A DNA stretch of 64,000 nucleotides from Liquorilactobacillus sicerae (GTDB taxonomy: Bacteria > Bacillota > Bacilli > Lactobacillales > Lactobacillaceae), in assembly GCF_029916425.1 (NCBI RefSeq), contig NZ_JAHAVQ010000007.1:1-64000 (forward strand). Direction: 5' to 3'. How positions within the stretch are numbered: the first letter of the stretch is position 1; each line of letters starts with the position of its first letter. A program made the position numbers and the translations under genes. A model generated the notes under the pieces. It worked only from the letters and a program-made list of their open reading frames with translations. It was not told where the DNA came from and did no database searches. Positions 7,889-16,246 of this stretch are shown one piece after another.

Positions 7889-8308
7889 TTGATCGATGAT
7901 TTTTGTTTACAAAGACAACTAATAAAATTAGGCAATCAATTAAGCAATCGCCGCCAAGCTGACTTGCTGGCACATGATTTAACTGCTAGTCAATCCGAAA
8001 TTCTGCTCTATTTTGCCGATCACCCAGGACATTTAGTCAGTCATTTAAAGAATCATTTGCGAGTCAGCCATCAAGCCGCACAAAAGTTAGTTATGAAATT
8101 ACGCCAGCGCCAACTGCTAATGATCAAAGTCGACCCAACTGATGCCCGACAGCATCAAATTTATTTGACCAAAGCGGGGAAGCTCTTAGTCCAAGAATTG
8201 AAACAACACGGGACCTTTGCTGGTCAAGAACTTCTGGCTGCTTTAACTGAACAACAAAAAGACCAGTTAGCTCACTTGATTTCCCTATTATTGCAATCCA
8301 AAAAATAA
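7889..8308 (+). CDS. MarR family transcriptional regulator
   Basis: 139 residues, TTG start at 7889 behind GAAAGGAATT. The winged helix-turn-helix lies at about residues 30-95: SQSEILLYFADHPGHLVSHL, then RVSHQAAQKLVMKLRQRQLL and the wing DPTDARQHQIYLTKAGKLL. MarR proteins are dimeric repressors that release DNA on binding small ligands or on oxidation; this one has a single Cys near the N-terminus. It is followed 14 bp later by a YczE-like membrane protein gene, a common lactobacillar pair, and both are probably controlled by the 20-bp palindrome upstream. The inducer is unknown. Confidence 0.88.
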   Translation: MIDDFCLQRQLIKLGNQLSNRRQADLLAHDLTASQSEILLYFADHPGHLVSHLKNHLRVSHQAAQKLVMKLRQRQLLMIKVDPTDARQHQIYLTKAGKLLVQELKQHGTFAGQELLAALTEQQKDQLAHLISLLLQSKK

Positions 8309-8322
8309 AAGGAAGCAACTAT

Positions 8323-8994
8323 ATGTTTAAAAAATTTAATTTATTGCGCCGCTATGTTTTGTTTATTTTTGGTTTATTTTTAAATGCAATTGGGGTAGCT
8401 TTGATCACCAAGGCCAATTTAGGAACTTCGCCGATTGCTGCGATCCCGTATAGTTTGTCGCTTGTTTTACCGCATTTTTCACTGGGTCAATGGACGATCA
8501 TTTTCAGCATGCTTCTGATTATTTGCCAGATTTTTTTGGATAAATGGCCGCTCAATTGGGTACAGTTGGGCTGGCAAACGATTATTTCTTTTATTTTTGG
8601 CAACTGCATCGATTGGGCGATGAATTGCTTAAAAAATCTGAATCCGGTTTTTTATTGGCAATCTTTACTTTATTTGCTGCTTGGTTGTTTAATCATTGCC
8701 GGCGGAGCTTATTTAGAAGTAATCGCCGATGTCGTTATGTTGCCTGGTGATGCCTTTGTCCGAGCCATCTGCCACCATTGGACATACGAATATGGACAAG
8801 TCCGTGTCTGTTCGGATATTTCAATGTCGCTTTTGGGAGCTATCATTTGTTTGGTTTGGCTACACAACTTAAAAGGCGTTCGTGAGGGAACCTTGATTTC
8901 AGCTTTATTGGTCGGTAGTTTGGTCAAATTGCTGACCAAGAAGCTGCAGCCTTTAACCAGTTGGCTATTGACTGGCAAATTCAAAACATTTTAA
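8323..8994 (+). CDS. YczE/YyaS/YitT family membrane protein
   Basis: 223 residues with about five to six hydrophobic segments. The N-terminal signature RYVLFIFGLFLNAIGVALIT followed by KANLGTSPIAAIPYSLS is typical of YczE-type proteins (DUF6198). Later DVVMLPGDAFVRAIC and YGQVRVCSDISMSLLGA match the family. Molecular function is unknown; in Bacillus subtilis YczE is linked to surfactin production. It has its own AAAGGAAG site and is co-transcribed with the MarR gene. Family placement is firm, role is not. Confidence 0.82.
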   Translation: MFKKFNLLRRYVLFIFGLFLNAIGVALITKANLGTSPIAAIPYSLSLVLPHFSLGQWTIIFSMLLIICQIFLDKWPLNWVQLGWQTIISFIFGNCIDWAMNCLKNLNPVFYWQSLLYLLLGCLIIAGGAYLEVIADVVMLPGDAFVRAICHHWTYEYGQVRVCSDISMSLLGAIICLVWLHNLKGVREGTLISALLVGSLVKLLTKKLQPLTSWLLTGKFKTF

Positions 8995-9122
8995 AGCCAA
9001 TTAGCAAGTTTAGGCTCATAAATCCCAGCTTTCAAGATGGTTTGGTTGCCGGTCTCGACTCTTGTTTCATTTTTTCACGAGCAGACAATTTAAAACTTTC
9101 AGATTTCTTAATTGCACAGTTA

Positions 9123-9165
9123 AAGCGGTCAGAGAAAAATAATTTTCCTCCAGCCGCTTATTTTA
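9123..9165. terminator. Bidirectional terminator between convergent genes
   Basis: AAGCGG (9123-9128) pairs with CCGCTT (9154-9159), with further pairing inside (GAGAAAA with TTTTCCTC), followed by TATTTTAT on the plus side. It separates the YczE gene from the acyltransferase gene. Confidence 0.6.
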
Positions 9166-9168
9166 TAA

Positions 9169-9795
9169 CTAATCAGTTAGATGCTTTTGAATAAACTCTT
9201 TGACTGGTAATCTAAAATCTAAGTAAGATTTTTCTAGTTTAGCTCGTGACCAGTCCCACCAAGCAATCTTTTCTAAATCTGTTTTGACTTCAGCTGAAAA
9301 ACGATCTTTAATTGGTTTGGCAGGCACACCGCCAACAATCGTATATGGGGCAACATCATGCGTTACGACCGCACCAGAACCGATCACAGCTCCGTTGCCA
9401 ACTGTCAGGCCAGCTTGAATGATCGCTCCATGACCAATCCAGACATCATTGCCAATTGTTGTGCGAATGGCCTTACGCTTTTCCAAAAAATCAACATCGG
9501 TTTGGTCAAAACCATAAGCACTGCCATTATAAGCAAAAACATGCTGAGAAACCCGATCATAAGGATGATTGGTTGGTCCGATTCGGACTTGAGCAGCAAT
9601 GCTAATAAACTTTTTTAAATTACTGTTTTGCATAAAACAATACTGTCCAGTATAATCATAATCACCAATTGTACAATTATCGATCAAATTACTGGCACCT
9701 AATTCGACCCATTGACCTAAAGTTGTTCGTTTAAGTTGAGTACCTTGTCCAATCACTGGTTTATCGGCTGATAATTTAGGAAAATCAATATGCAT
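9169..9795 (-). CDS. Left-handed beta-helix (hexapeptide repeat) acyltransferase
   Basis: 208 residues. Hexapeptide repeats run from about residue 13 to 160: [20 protein letters not shown], then [38 protein letters not shown] and [20 protein letters not shown], with the VPAKPI motif typical of CatB/Maa-type acetyltransferases. The block [20 protein letters not shown] followed by a YGFDQTD segment resembles the phosphonate-cluster hexapeptide transferase family, but no phosphonate genes are nearby. An acyl-CoA-dependent O- or N-acetyltransferase is likely; the acceptor cannot be told. It is convergent with the YczE gene and divergent from the SerA-like gene, so it is probably monocistronic. 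Confidence 0.82.
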   Translation of the reverse strand: MHIDFPKLSADKPVIGQGTQLKRTTLGQWVELGASNLIDNCTIGDYDYTGQYCFMQNSNLKKFISIAAQVRIGPTNHPYDRVSQHVFAYNGSAYGFDQTDVDFLEKRKAIRTTIGNDVWIGHGAIIQAGLTVGNGAVIGSGAVVTHDVAPYTIVGGVPAKPIKDRFSAEVKTDLEKIAWWDWSRAKLEKSYLDFRLPVKEFIQKHLTD

Positions 9796-9866
9796 CTTTG
9801 CCAGACCCTCTTTTCAAAATGATTTATAATCGACACTTTCATCGTTATTTTAAAGGAGCGAGCGCC

Positions 9867-11054
9867 ATGTATAAAGTAAAAACAATTGATCAGTTTCCAC
9901 TGACGGCTTTAGCAACTGACTTTCTTGAGCTAACTGATCAAGAATCTGCTGATGCAATTTTAGTCCGCAGCTCAAAAGTTTCTAATGATCTGATCAGGCC
10001 GGAACTTTTGGCCATTGCTCGAGCTGGCAGTGGTGTCAACACCATCAACTTGGCAGCCTGTACTAAAAATGGAACCGTCGTTTTCAATACTCCCGGCGCT
10101 AATGCTAACGCTGTCAAAGAATTGATCATTCAATGTCTTTTCAACTGCGTCCGGCCATTAAATCTAGCAGTTAAAATGACTGCCGATCTTCGAGCACAGC
10201 CGACTGAAGACTTGCAAGTTTTGGCCGAAAAGCAGCGGAAAAACTACTTGGGGCATGAACTATATGGCAAAACGATCGGCATCCTTGGCTTGGGAACGAT
10301 TGGGCAACGTCTGGCTGAAACTTGCTACCAATTAGGGATGCAAGTCATCGGTTATAATCGCAGCTTTAAAAGTCTGCCGCACATTCTGCAATTGCCAAGG
10401 GTCGAGGAGATTCTAACATTAGCTGATTTTGTAGTTGTTTTATTGCCTTTGACTGATCAAACCCGCCATTTTTTGACAAGCCATCATTTTAAGTTAATGA
10501 AAAAAACTGCTTTTTTATTGAACTTTGGCCGTAATCAAATCGTTGATAATCAAGCTTTGCTCACTGCTTTAGCGAATGATGAATTTGCTGGTTATATTAC
10601 TGATTTTCCCAAAAGCGAGCTGCAAAATCAACCTAAAATAACTTTGTTGCCGCATCTTGGCGGCAATACTGCCGAAGCTTTGACCTCAAGTACTAATTTA
10701 GCCTTGCAAAGCCTGTTGAATTTTTTAGAAAGCGGTACAATTCAACAGGCCGTCAATTTCCCAACGGTTGATTTGCCTTTTGATAGTCCACAACGAATCA
10801 CACTTTATTTTGCCAATCGCAAAACACTTTGGAATGAAATTACTCAAACTCTTAGCAGCTATGGTCTGCCAGTTAATGAAATGGCCGGCAACACAACTAA
10901 AGAAGGCTATAGTTATTCCTTAATCAATACCGATTTAAGCGCTTGCAATTTGCATCAAATCTTACAGCTGAAAACAGATTTAGAAAAAATTCCCGGGATG
11001 ATCCGTGTCCGATTGTTGGACAGTCCGGCAAATATCATCCAAACCATTAATTGA
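9867..11054 (+). CDS. Divergent D-3-phosphoglycerate dehydrogenase paralogue (SerA-like)
   Basis: 395 residues. The start is ATG 9867 behind AAAGGAG (9853-9859); in-frame codons upstream back to 9798 lack a ribosome binding site. The NAD motif GLGTIG is at 141-146, the catalytic Arg is in NFGRNQ (222) and the His in LPHLGGNT (263); an ACT-like C-terminus starts near 318. It shares long blocks with the SerA at 61556-62734, for example ARAGSGVNTI and NTPGANANAVKELII, so the two are paralogues. Differences cluster in the active-site loop (GGNTAEALTSS in place of GGTTQEAEVN) and around residues 150-180. The second copy sits with serC and is the likely biosynthetic enzyme; this one may act on another 2-hydroxyacid. 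Confidence 0.8.
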   Translation: MYKVKTIDQFPLTALATDFLELTDQESADAILVRSSKVSNDLIRPELLAIARAGSGVNTINLAACTKNGTVVFNTPGANANAVKELIIQCLFNCVRPLNLAVKMTADLRAQPTEDLQVLAEKQRKNYLGHELYGKTIGILGLGTIGQRLAETCYQLGMQVIGYNRSFKSLPHILQLPRVEEILTLADFVVVLLPLTDQTRHFLTSHHFKLMKKTAFLLNFGRNQIVDNQALLTALANDEFAGYITDFPKSELQNQPKITLLPHLGGNTAEALTSSTNLALQSLLNFLESGTIQQAVNFPTVDLPFDSPQRITLYFANRKTLWNEITQTLSSYGLPVNEMAGNTTKEGYSYSLINTDLSACNLHQILQLKTDLEKIPGMIRVRLLDSPANIIQTIN

Positions 11055-11128
11055 TTTTTATACTTAAGTACTAAAAATTCTGTTTTCTTGAAAGCTATTT
11101 GGCTATAATCAGCAGTGAGGTGATATTT

Positions 11129-12283
11129 TTGGACACAAAACAAAAAATTACAATTTTAGAAAAGCTAATTAAATTCAAAACGATTAATGATCATGAAACT
11201 CAAGCAGCTAATTATTTAGCAGAATTATTTGCACCCTATCCACAAGCTAAAGTTCAACGATTAACTTATGCTCCTGGTCGTGACAATTTAGCGGTCACAA
11301 TTGGTGAAAGTGGTCCAATCTTAGGTTTATCCGGTCATTTAGACGTCGTTGCCCCTGGAAACCTCGCAGATTGGCAAAGCGATCCCTTTATACCTGAAAT
11401 CCGTGCTGGAAAACTCTACGGTCGCGGTGCTGCCGATATGAAAAGCGGATTAGCAGCAATTGTCGTAGCAATGCTGGAACTGTTAACAAAAAAGCAGCCA
11501 TTAGCTGGAAGAATTCGCTTACTAGCAACTGTTGGAGAAGAAACCGGTGAATATGGTGCTGCCCAATTGACAAAAGCCGGTTTTGCCGATCATTTAGCCG
11601 GACTGCTGATTGCTGAACCAACTGATAATTTTAAAAAACTGATTTATACTTCACGCGGGGTAATCGACTATCGAGTAATTTCAATTGGCAAAGCTGCTCA
11701 TTCAGCTCGTCCACAATTTGGAATTAATGCCATCGACAATCTCTTGACCTTTTATCGTGAATTAAAAATCCGCTTTGCTAAATTCACCAAAGTTGATCCA
11801 GTTTTAGGCGGCATTACTCACAATATCACAAAAATCAACGGTGGCGAACAAGTTAACAGTATTCCTTCTAAAGCCCAAATGATGGGCAACATTAGAACAA
11901 TTCCGGCTTATCCTAATCAAGTCTTTTATGATACAATGGAAAGCTTGATCAATGAACTAAATCAAAAGCCTGGTTTTAAACTTTCGTTGACCTATAGTTT
12001 TCCAGAAGAAGCTATTTTTGGAACGCCTGATTCGCCGATCATTCAAACAGCCCAAAAAGTTTATCAACAATTGTTTGGCCATCCTGTCGAAGTCACAGGC
12101 AGTCTTGGAGCTAACGATGGTGCTGAGTTTTTGCAAGCCAAGGGAGACTTCAATAGTATTGAATTAGGGCCAGGCTCGCAGACTTCGCATCAAAGCAATG
12201 AATATGTTGAAGTCAATACTTATCTGCAAGCAATTGATTTTTATCAACAATTTGCAATTGAATTTTTAAAGGAACAAAAATAA
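11129..12283 (+). CDS. M20 family metallopeptidase/deacylase (ArgE/DapE type)
   Basis: 384 residues from TTG 11129, which follows AGTGAGGTGA at 11114-11123; the earlier in-frame TTG at 11099 overlaps a TATAAT. Zinc-binding motifs are in the expected order: GHLDVVAPG (first His and bridging region), YGRGAADMKSGLAAI (bridging Asp), GEETGEYGA (Glu-Glu pair) and, near the C-terminus, GPGSQTSHQSNEYV (last His). The dimerisation domain lies between. The family includes succinyl-diaminopimelate desuccinylase, acetylornithine deacetylase and peptidases. Lactobacillar members are often annotated dapE, but substrate cannot be set from sequence. It is transcribed in the same direction as the SerA-like gene, after a 74-bp gap. 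Confidence 0.85.
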   Translation: MDTKQKITILEKLIKFKTINDHETQAANYLAELFAPYPQAKVQRLTYAPGRDNLAVTIGESGPILGLSGHLDVVAPGNLADWQSDPFIPEIRAGKLYGRGAADMKSGLAAIVVAMLELLTKKQPLAGRIRLLATVGEETGEYGAAQLTKAGFADHLAGLLIAEPTDNFKKLIYTSRGVIDYRVISIGKAAHSARPQFGINAIDNLLTFYRELKIRFAKFTKVDPVLGGITHNITKINGGEQVNSIPSKAQMMGNIRTIPAYPNQVFYDTMESLINELNQKPGFKLSLTYSFPEEAIFGTPDSPIIQTAQKVYQQLFGHPVEVTGSLGANDGAEFLQAKGDFNSIELGPGSQTSHQSNEYVEVNTYLQAIDFYQQFAIEFLKEQK

Positions 12284-12423
12284 CAGTGAGCACCTTCTCC
12301 ACGTATAAAATTCTTGCAAAACACAAATAAAAAGCCATCAGCAAAAATATCAGCCGTTGACCAAAGGTGCACGGGTTTGCCAGATATAGTGTGATCAGCA
12401 ATATCCAGCCAGTGATCGCCATC

Positions 12424-12552
12424 TTACCACGGCCCAATGTAGTCGCAAAGCTCTATCAAAGCATCTTCGGCGTTAACCATTGTCCCAGTAGTGATTGTGT
12501 TGGCGTAGTCTTCTTGGAGTTGGCTTCGATTGTTGATTGTCAAGATTCTCAT
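12424..12552 (-). CDS. Small divergent ORF (42 aa), unknown
   Basis: ATG at 12552 is preceded by AAAGGAG with 5-nt spacing. The product begins MRILTINNRSQLQEDYANTI, then has MVNAEDALIELCDYIG and ends PW at TAA 12424-12426. It is acidic and soluble, with no recognised family. It is divergent from abiEi and would share the operator region, so it may be the leftover of a longer gene of the same mobile segment, or a real small protein. Treat as tentative. Confidence 0.4.
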   Translation of the reverse strand: MRILTINNRSQLQEDYANTITTGTMVNAEDALIELCDYIGPW

Positions 12553-12577
12553 TGGGACTCCTTTCATTTTTAAAATT

Positions 12578-12622
12578 CACGTTTCAAACATCATAGTGTG
12601 ATATAATGATGTTTGAAACGTG
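12578..12622 (+). promoter_or_regulatory. AbiE operator: inverted repeat with 17-bp arms over the promoter
   Basis: CACGTTTCAAACATCAT (12578-12594) and ATGATGTTTGAAACGTG (12606-12622) are perfect reverse complements 11 bp apart. A -10 TATAAT (12602-12607) lies between and across the arms. AbiEi antitoxins are known to repress their own promoter by binding inverted repeats, so this is the probable AbiEi site. Confidence 0.8.
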
Positions 12623-12633
12623 AGGTGGAAATG

Positions 12634-13221
12634 ATGTTCGATTTAATAGAAAAATTCATGAAGCAAAATAATGGTCAAGTAACGACCGAGGATGTAAAAA
12701 AACTTGGCATCAACCCGCATCTACTTATTGATCTTGCAAATCGTGGCAAGTTGGAGCGCGTAGGGCGTGGCGTGTATATTGACCCAGCAATATTTGAAGA
12801 CGACATGTACATCCTTCAATATCGTTTTAGCAAAGGCGTCTATTACAAAGACACGGCACTGTTTTTACACAACATGATCGATCGCACACCAGATCGCTAC
12901 CAAATGAACTTTCCCCGTGGCTACAATCCAAGTTCGCTCGGTGAGTTCCCGGTACGGGTATATCATCAGAAGATCGAATGGCACGAACTGGGTGTGGAAG
13001 AAGTGCTCTCGCCGGGTCAACATAAGGTGAGAGTATATAATGTCGAACGGACACTTTGTGATATATTGCGAACGCGCGATCCATCAGATTCGGAAACTAT
13101 CCGTCAGGCGATGATTAGCTACTCGCAGCTAAAGCAAAAGGACATTGGGCGGTTAGTACGCTATGCGGACCTCTTCAAAGTCAGAGAAAAAATCAACAAC
13201 TACATGGAGGTGCTACTATGA
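12634..13221 (+). CDS. abiEi: Type IV toxin-antitoxin antitoxin AbiEi
   Basis: 195 residues from ATG 12634, behind GAGGTGG (12622-12628). The frame stays open upstream to a TTG inside the operator arm, which is an unlikely start. The N-terminal winged helix (about 1-50: QNNGQVTTEDVKKLGIN, then RGKLERVGRGVYIDP) is the DNA-binding part. The following domain includes KDTALFLHNMIDRTP and VYNVERTLCDILRTRD, both typical of AbiEi. AbiEi represses its operon and opposes the AbiEii toxin without direct binding, as described for the streptococcal and lactococcal systems. The stop codon overlaps the toxin start (ATGA at 13218-13221), giving translational coupling. Confidence 0.9.
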   Translation: MFDLIEKFMKQNNGQVTTEDVKKLGINPHLLIDLANRGKLERVGRGVYIDPAIFEDDMYILQYRFSKGVYYKDTALFLHNMIDRTPDRYQMNFPRGYNPSSLGEFPVRVYHQKIEWHELGVEEVLSPGQHKVRVYNVERTLCDILRTRDPSDSETIRQAMISYSQLKQKDIGRLVRYADLFKVREKINNYMEVLL

Positions 13222-14066
13222 AACTTGGTTTTACTAATGGGCAACAGTTCAAAGCAAAAGTGCGCAACCTAGCGAAAGAAAAACAAATCGATCCTCAAAT
13301 ATTGATGCAAGAGGTAGCATTAGACGAAATTGTGGATAGAATCTCCCATTCACCTTATCGGGACAACTTGATCCTCAAAGGCGGTTTTTTGATTGCATCC
13401 ATGCTGGGCGTTGATACTCGGTCAACACGTGACGTCGATACCTCGGTCAAGGGTTTGCCAGTAACAAAAGGGGAGATTTTCAAGGTGTTTACGGCCATTG
13501 CTGACATGAACGAGCCGGATAGCGACGTGACAATTAAGATTGTTAAGATTGACGATATTCGTGTTACCGCAGATTATGCCGGATTTCGCATTCATATCGA
13601 AGCAAAAATCTATAACAGCGTTGTGGAAACGAAGATTGATGTTTCAACTGGAGATACCATAACTCCCCGTGAAATTTCATGGCATCATCACACGATCTTC
13701 AACGACCAAAGCATCATGATCATGGCCTACAATATGGAGACCATTCTTGCCGAGAAACTCGAATCAGTGGTTGTGCGTCAAGAACTTAACTCACGCATGA
13801 AAGACTTCTATGACTTGTATCTGTTCGATAAGATGCAACGACAGAATATTGATTTCAAAGTCTTAAAAGATGCATTGCAGGCGACAGCAGAACTTCGTGG
13901 TTCGGAAGCCTTATTGCCGCGATACACAGAAATTATCACGACATTGCGTGGATCTGTCCTATTGAAACAGCGTTGGGAGAAGTACCGAGTGGCCAATGTT
14001 TACAGTGAGAATGTCACTTATGAAGCCACCTGTGACGCTGCGCTGGATTTATATGACCTATGCTGA
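13218..14066 (+). CDS. abiEii: Type IV toxin AbiEii, nucleotidyltransferase
   Basis: 282 residues. The nucleotidyltransferase signature GGFLIASMLG (55-64) is followed by RSTRDVDTS with Asp72 and Asp74 as metal ligands; KIDVSTGD, NMETILAEKLES (about 173-184) and RMKDFYDLYL correspond to the remaining conserved AbiEii motifs. Related toxins block growth by modifying tRNA or other targets with nucleotides, and AbiE loci were first found as phage abortive-infection systems. All key residues are present, so the toxin looks functional. Codon use is richer in G and C than in the flanking genes (for example GCG, CGC, CCG codons), which suggests acquisition by transfer. There is no U-tract terminator in plus orientation directly after the gene. 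Confidence 0.9.
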   Translation: MKLGFTNGQQFKAKVRNLAKEKQIDPQILMQEVALDEIVDRISHSPYRDNLILKGGFLIASMLGVDTRSTRDVDTSVKGLPVTKGEIFKVFTAIADMNEPDSDVTIKIVKIDDIRVTADYAGFRIHIEAKIYNSVVETKIDVSTGDTITPREISWHHHTIFNDQSIMIMAYNMETILAEKLESVVVRQELNSRMKDFYDLYLFDKMQRQNIDFKVLKDALQATAELRGSEALLPRYTEIITTLRGSVLLKQRWEKYRVANVYSENVTYEATCDAALDLYDLC

Positions 14067-14072
14067 GCGCAC

Positions 14073-14105
14073 AAAAAAAGCTACCCATTCCGAAGGATAG
14101 ATAGC
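14073..14105 (-). terminator. Terminator of the pot-agu operon, UUCG loop
   Basis: On the minus strand GGCTATCTATCC, loop TTCG, GGAATGGGTAGC, then seven T (hairpin 14105-14080, T-run 14079-14073). The C(UUCG)G tetraloop is especially stable. It lies about 125 bp beyond the aguB stop and is the first strong stop signal after it. Confidence 0.65.
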
Positions 14106-14231
14106 CTAATTACTCAAACTATATCAAATTTAAAATCAACTACTTCATTTACCAGTACTTTTTGAAAAAAACTTCTAAAAAATATTTATCATGATTATTT
14201 GATCATGTCGCAGTTTAATTATTATCGATCA

Positions 14232-15098
14232 CTATTTTGAAATACCTGTCAACGATAATAACTGCTGATACATTTCTGGACGACGGTCACGAAAAACGCC
14301 CCAGTCGCGACGATCATGATCAGCTTGTTTTAAATCAAGATCAGCTATGATATAGCCAGCTGTTTTTTCATCAGCCCGCATTAAGATTTTACCAAATTGG
14401 TCAGTGATAAAAGATGAACCATAAAATGTCATTTCATTTTTATCAACTTCCGTGCCGATCCGATTGCTGACGACGATCGGAACCAAATTAGCTGCTGATT
14501 GGCCTTGAATCGTCCGCTGCCAATGTGGTTGCGTATTGCGTTTCAAAACCGATTCACTGCCGATCGCTGTTGGAAAGAAAATGATTTGTGCTCCCATTAA
14601 GGTCAAGATCCGGGTCGTCTCCGGAAACCATTGATCCCAGCAGATTCCAGCCCCCAAGCAGCCATATTTAGTCTGCCAAACTTTAAAGCCAGTATTTCCG
14701 GGTGAAAAATAGAATTTCTCTTCATAATTAGTCCCGGTTGGCAAATGAATCTTGCGATAAACATCCAAAATTCTGCCGTCTGCATCAATCATGACTAAAG
14801 AATTAAAGAAGTTATTACCGTCACGCTCAAAAAAACTGATTGGCAAAACGACTGATAATTTGCGAGCTAAAAACGAAAACTTGGCAATTGCTGAGCTTTC
14901 ATTCAAAGGAGTTGCCAGATCAAAATAGTGATATTTTTCTTGATGGCAAAAATATGGTGTTTCAAACAACTCCTGTAGTAAAATTATCTTCGCACCCGCT
15001 TGGGCAGCAGCCGTCACTAATTTTTCAGCTGTTGCTAAATTATCACTGATCTTTTCACTGCAACTCATTTGAGTTGCTGCAACTTTGATTTTTTCCAT
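14232..15098 (-). CDS. aguB: N-carbamoylputrescine amidase
   Basis: 288 residues from ATG 15098 (MEKIKVAATQ); AAAGGG lies 10 nt upstream. Nitrilase-superfamily triad: Glu43 (LLQELFETPYF), Lys116 (YRKIHLP) and Cys153 (GAGICWDQWFPE). The ETPYFCHQEKYHYFD and PTGTNYEEKFYFSPG segments match N-carbamoylputrescine amidases. It hydrolyses N-carbamoylputrescine to putrescine, CO2 and ammonia. Many lactic acid bacteria instead use putrescine carbamoyltransferase to gain ATP; the hydrolytic route here yields nitrogen and putrescine but no ATP, as reported for Lactobacillus hilgardii. It is the last gene of the operon; an in-frame TTG at 15122 overlaps the aguA stop but is less likely to be the start. 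Confidence 0.9.
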   Translation of the reverse strand: MEKIKVAATQMSCSEKISDNLATAEKLVTAAAQAGAKIILLQELFETPYFCHQEKYHYFDLATPLNESSAIAKFSFLARKLSVVLPISFFERDGNNFFNSLVMIDADGRILDVYRKIHLPTGTNYEEKFYFSPGNTGFKVWQTKYGCLGAGICWDQWFPETTRILTLMGAQIIFFPTAIGSESVLKRNTQPHWQRTIQGQSAANLVPIVVSNRIGTEVDKNEMTFYGSSFITDQFGKILMRADEKTAGYIIADLDLKQADHDRRDWGVFRDRRPEMYQQLLSLTGISK

Positions 15099-15118
15099 TT
15101 GATCACTGCCCTTTGAAA

Positions 15119-16219
15119 TCAACGTCTAGTTAAAGTCGGAACCTGCTGCGTAATGCAGTGAATATTACCACCGCCTAGCAAAATCTCACGGGTATTCAGC
15201 TGTACGATCTGGCGTTTAGGGAATAAATCTTGAAACTGGTCTTTGGCTAATTCATCTTCTGGGACACCAAAAGCTGGTAAGATCAAGCCCCCATTGCAAA
15301 AATAGAAATTAATGTAAGAAGCTGGTAAGTAATCACCAGCTTTGCGCGATTTAGCATTTGTTGTTTGATCAATCCCGGCAGCTTCTGTCGCCGAAATCTT
15401 CAAACTAGTCGGAATGATGACCTGCTGGATCTCAAGTGATCTACCCTGAGCATCAAAATTTTTCTGCAAATATTGATAATCAGCTAAAGAGTAACCATAC
15501 TGCTTAGAATCATGATCTTCTGGCCAACCTAAAACAACAACACCTGGACGGATAAAGGCACATATATTATCAACATGTCCATTGGTTTCATCTTGGTCTA
15601 AGCCATATGGCAGCCATAAAACCTTTTGCACATTCAAGTAGTCTTTCAAAATTTGTTCGATCTGGGCTTGGGACAATTTGGGATTACGACCAGCACTAAG
15701 TAGACAACTTTTGGTCACAATTGCTGTTCCTTGACCATCAACTTGAAAAGAACCACCTTCCAAAACAAAGTCCGGCAAAAAATATTCATCGACTTGTTCT
15801 AATTCACTGATTTTTTGAGCGACCTGATCATCAAGATCCCAGGGAAAATACAAACCATCAACCAAACCACCCCATGCATTAAAACGCCAATTGATACTGC
15901 GCAGCTGTTTTTGATCATTTATCAGAAAAGTTGGCCCACAATCCCGACACCAAGCGTCATTGCTTGACATTTCAATTACTTGCACACTGTCAGGCAACAT
16001 TGCGCGGGCATTAAGAAACTGCTCAGCGTTGGTCAACATTGTTACTGGTTCAAAGTGACTGATTGCCTCAGCAACTTGAGCAAAAATCTTTTGAGCAGGT
16101 TTAGCTCCGTTGCGCCAGGTATCAGTCCGCTTTGGCCAAATCAAGTATGTTCGTTTATGTGGTTCAAATTCAGCTGGAAAATACCAGCCGTCGTTCTTAG
16201 GGGTCGTCGTTAGTTTCAT
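15119..16219 (-). CDS. aguA: Agmatine deiminase
   Basis: 366 residues, the usual length. Start ATG 16219 follows AAAGGATC. Motifs of the guanidine-modifying (pentein) fold: GWYFPAEFEPHKRTYLIWP at the N-terminus, NDAWCRDCGPTF, the EGGSF(Q)VDGQGTA block, ETNGHVDNICAFI (catalytic His and Asp) and LLGGGNIHCITQQ with the nucleophile Cys355. Converts agmatine to N-carbamoylputrescine plus ammonia. It lies 27 bp after the putrescine aminotransferase gene and 20 bp before the aguB start, so the two Agu enzymes are made from one transcript with the polyamine transporter. Confidence 0.93.
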   Translation of the reverse strand: MKLTTTPKNDGWYFPAEFEPHKRTYLIWPKRTDTWRNGAKPAQKIFAQVAEAISHFEPVTMLTNAEQFLNARAMLPDSVQVIEMSSNDAWCRDCGPTFLINDQKQLRSINWRFNAWGGLVDGLYFPWDLDDQVAQKISELEQVDEYFLPDFVLEGGSFQVDGQGTAIVTKSCLLSAGRNPKLSQAQIEQILKDYLNVQKVLWLPYGLDQDETNGHVDNICAFIRPGVVVLGWPEDHDSKQYGYSLADYQYLQKNFDAQGRSLEIQQVIIPTSLKISATEAAGIDQTTNAKSRKAGDYLPASYINFYFCNGGLILPAFGVPEDELAKDQFQDLFPKRQIVQLNTREILLGGGNIHCITQQVPTLTRR

Positions 16220-16246
16220 TTTTGATCCTTTCTGTCAAATAAGCTT

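Larger units (their letters stand above)
12284..12633. other. Gap left of the AbiE cassette: small divergent ORF and shared promoter region
   Basis: About 350 bp between the M20 gene and abiEi. It holds a 42-codon minus-strand ORF with a good ribosome binding site (12424-12552) and the abiE inverted repeat (12578-12622). A further hydrophobic minus-strand frame near 12280-12430 has no convincing start. The stretch may be the worn edge of an inserted element. Confidence 0.5.

Noticed and set aside
8961-9194. Plus-strand frame of 77 codons after the YczE gene
   Set aside because: It starts inside yczE, spans the bidirectional terminator and runs into the acyltransferase gene on the other strand; no ribosome binding site or family.
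9798-9866. N-terminal extension of the SerA-like protein
   Set aside because: Upstream codons lack SerA similarity and a ribosome binding site, whereas ATG 9867 has AAAGGAG.
12213-12437. Hydrophobic minus-strand frame left of abiE
   Set aside because: Overlaps the M20 gene and the 42-codon ORF, has no clear SD, and its TTG start lies in another frame of the small ORF. Kept only as possible debris.
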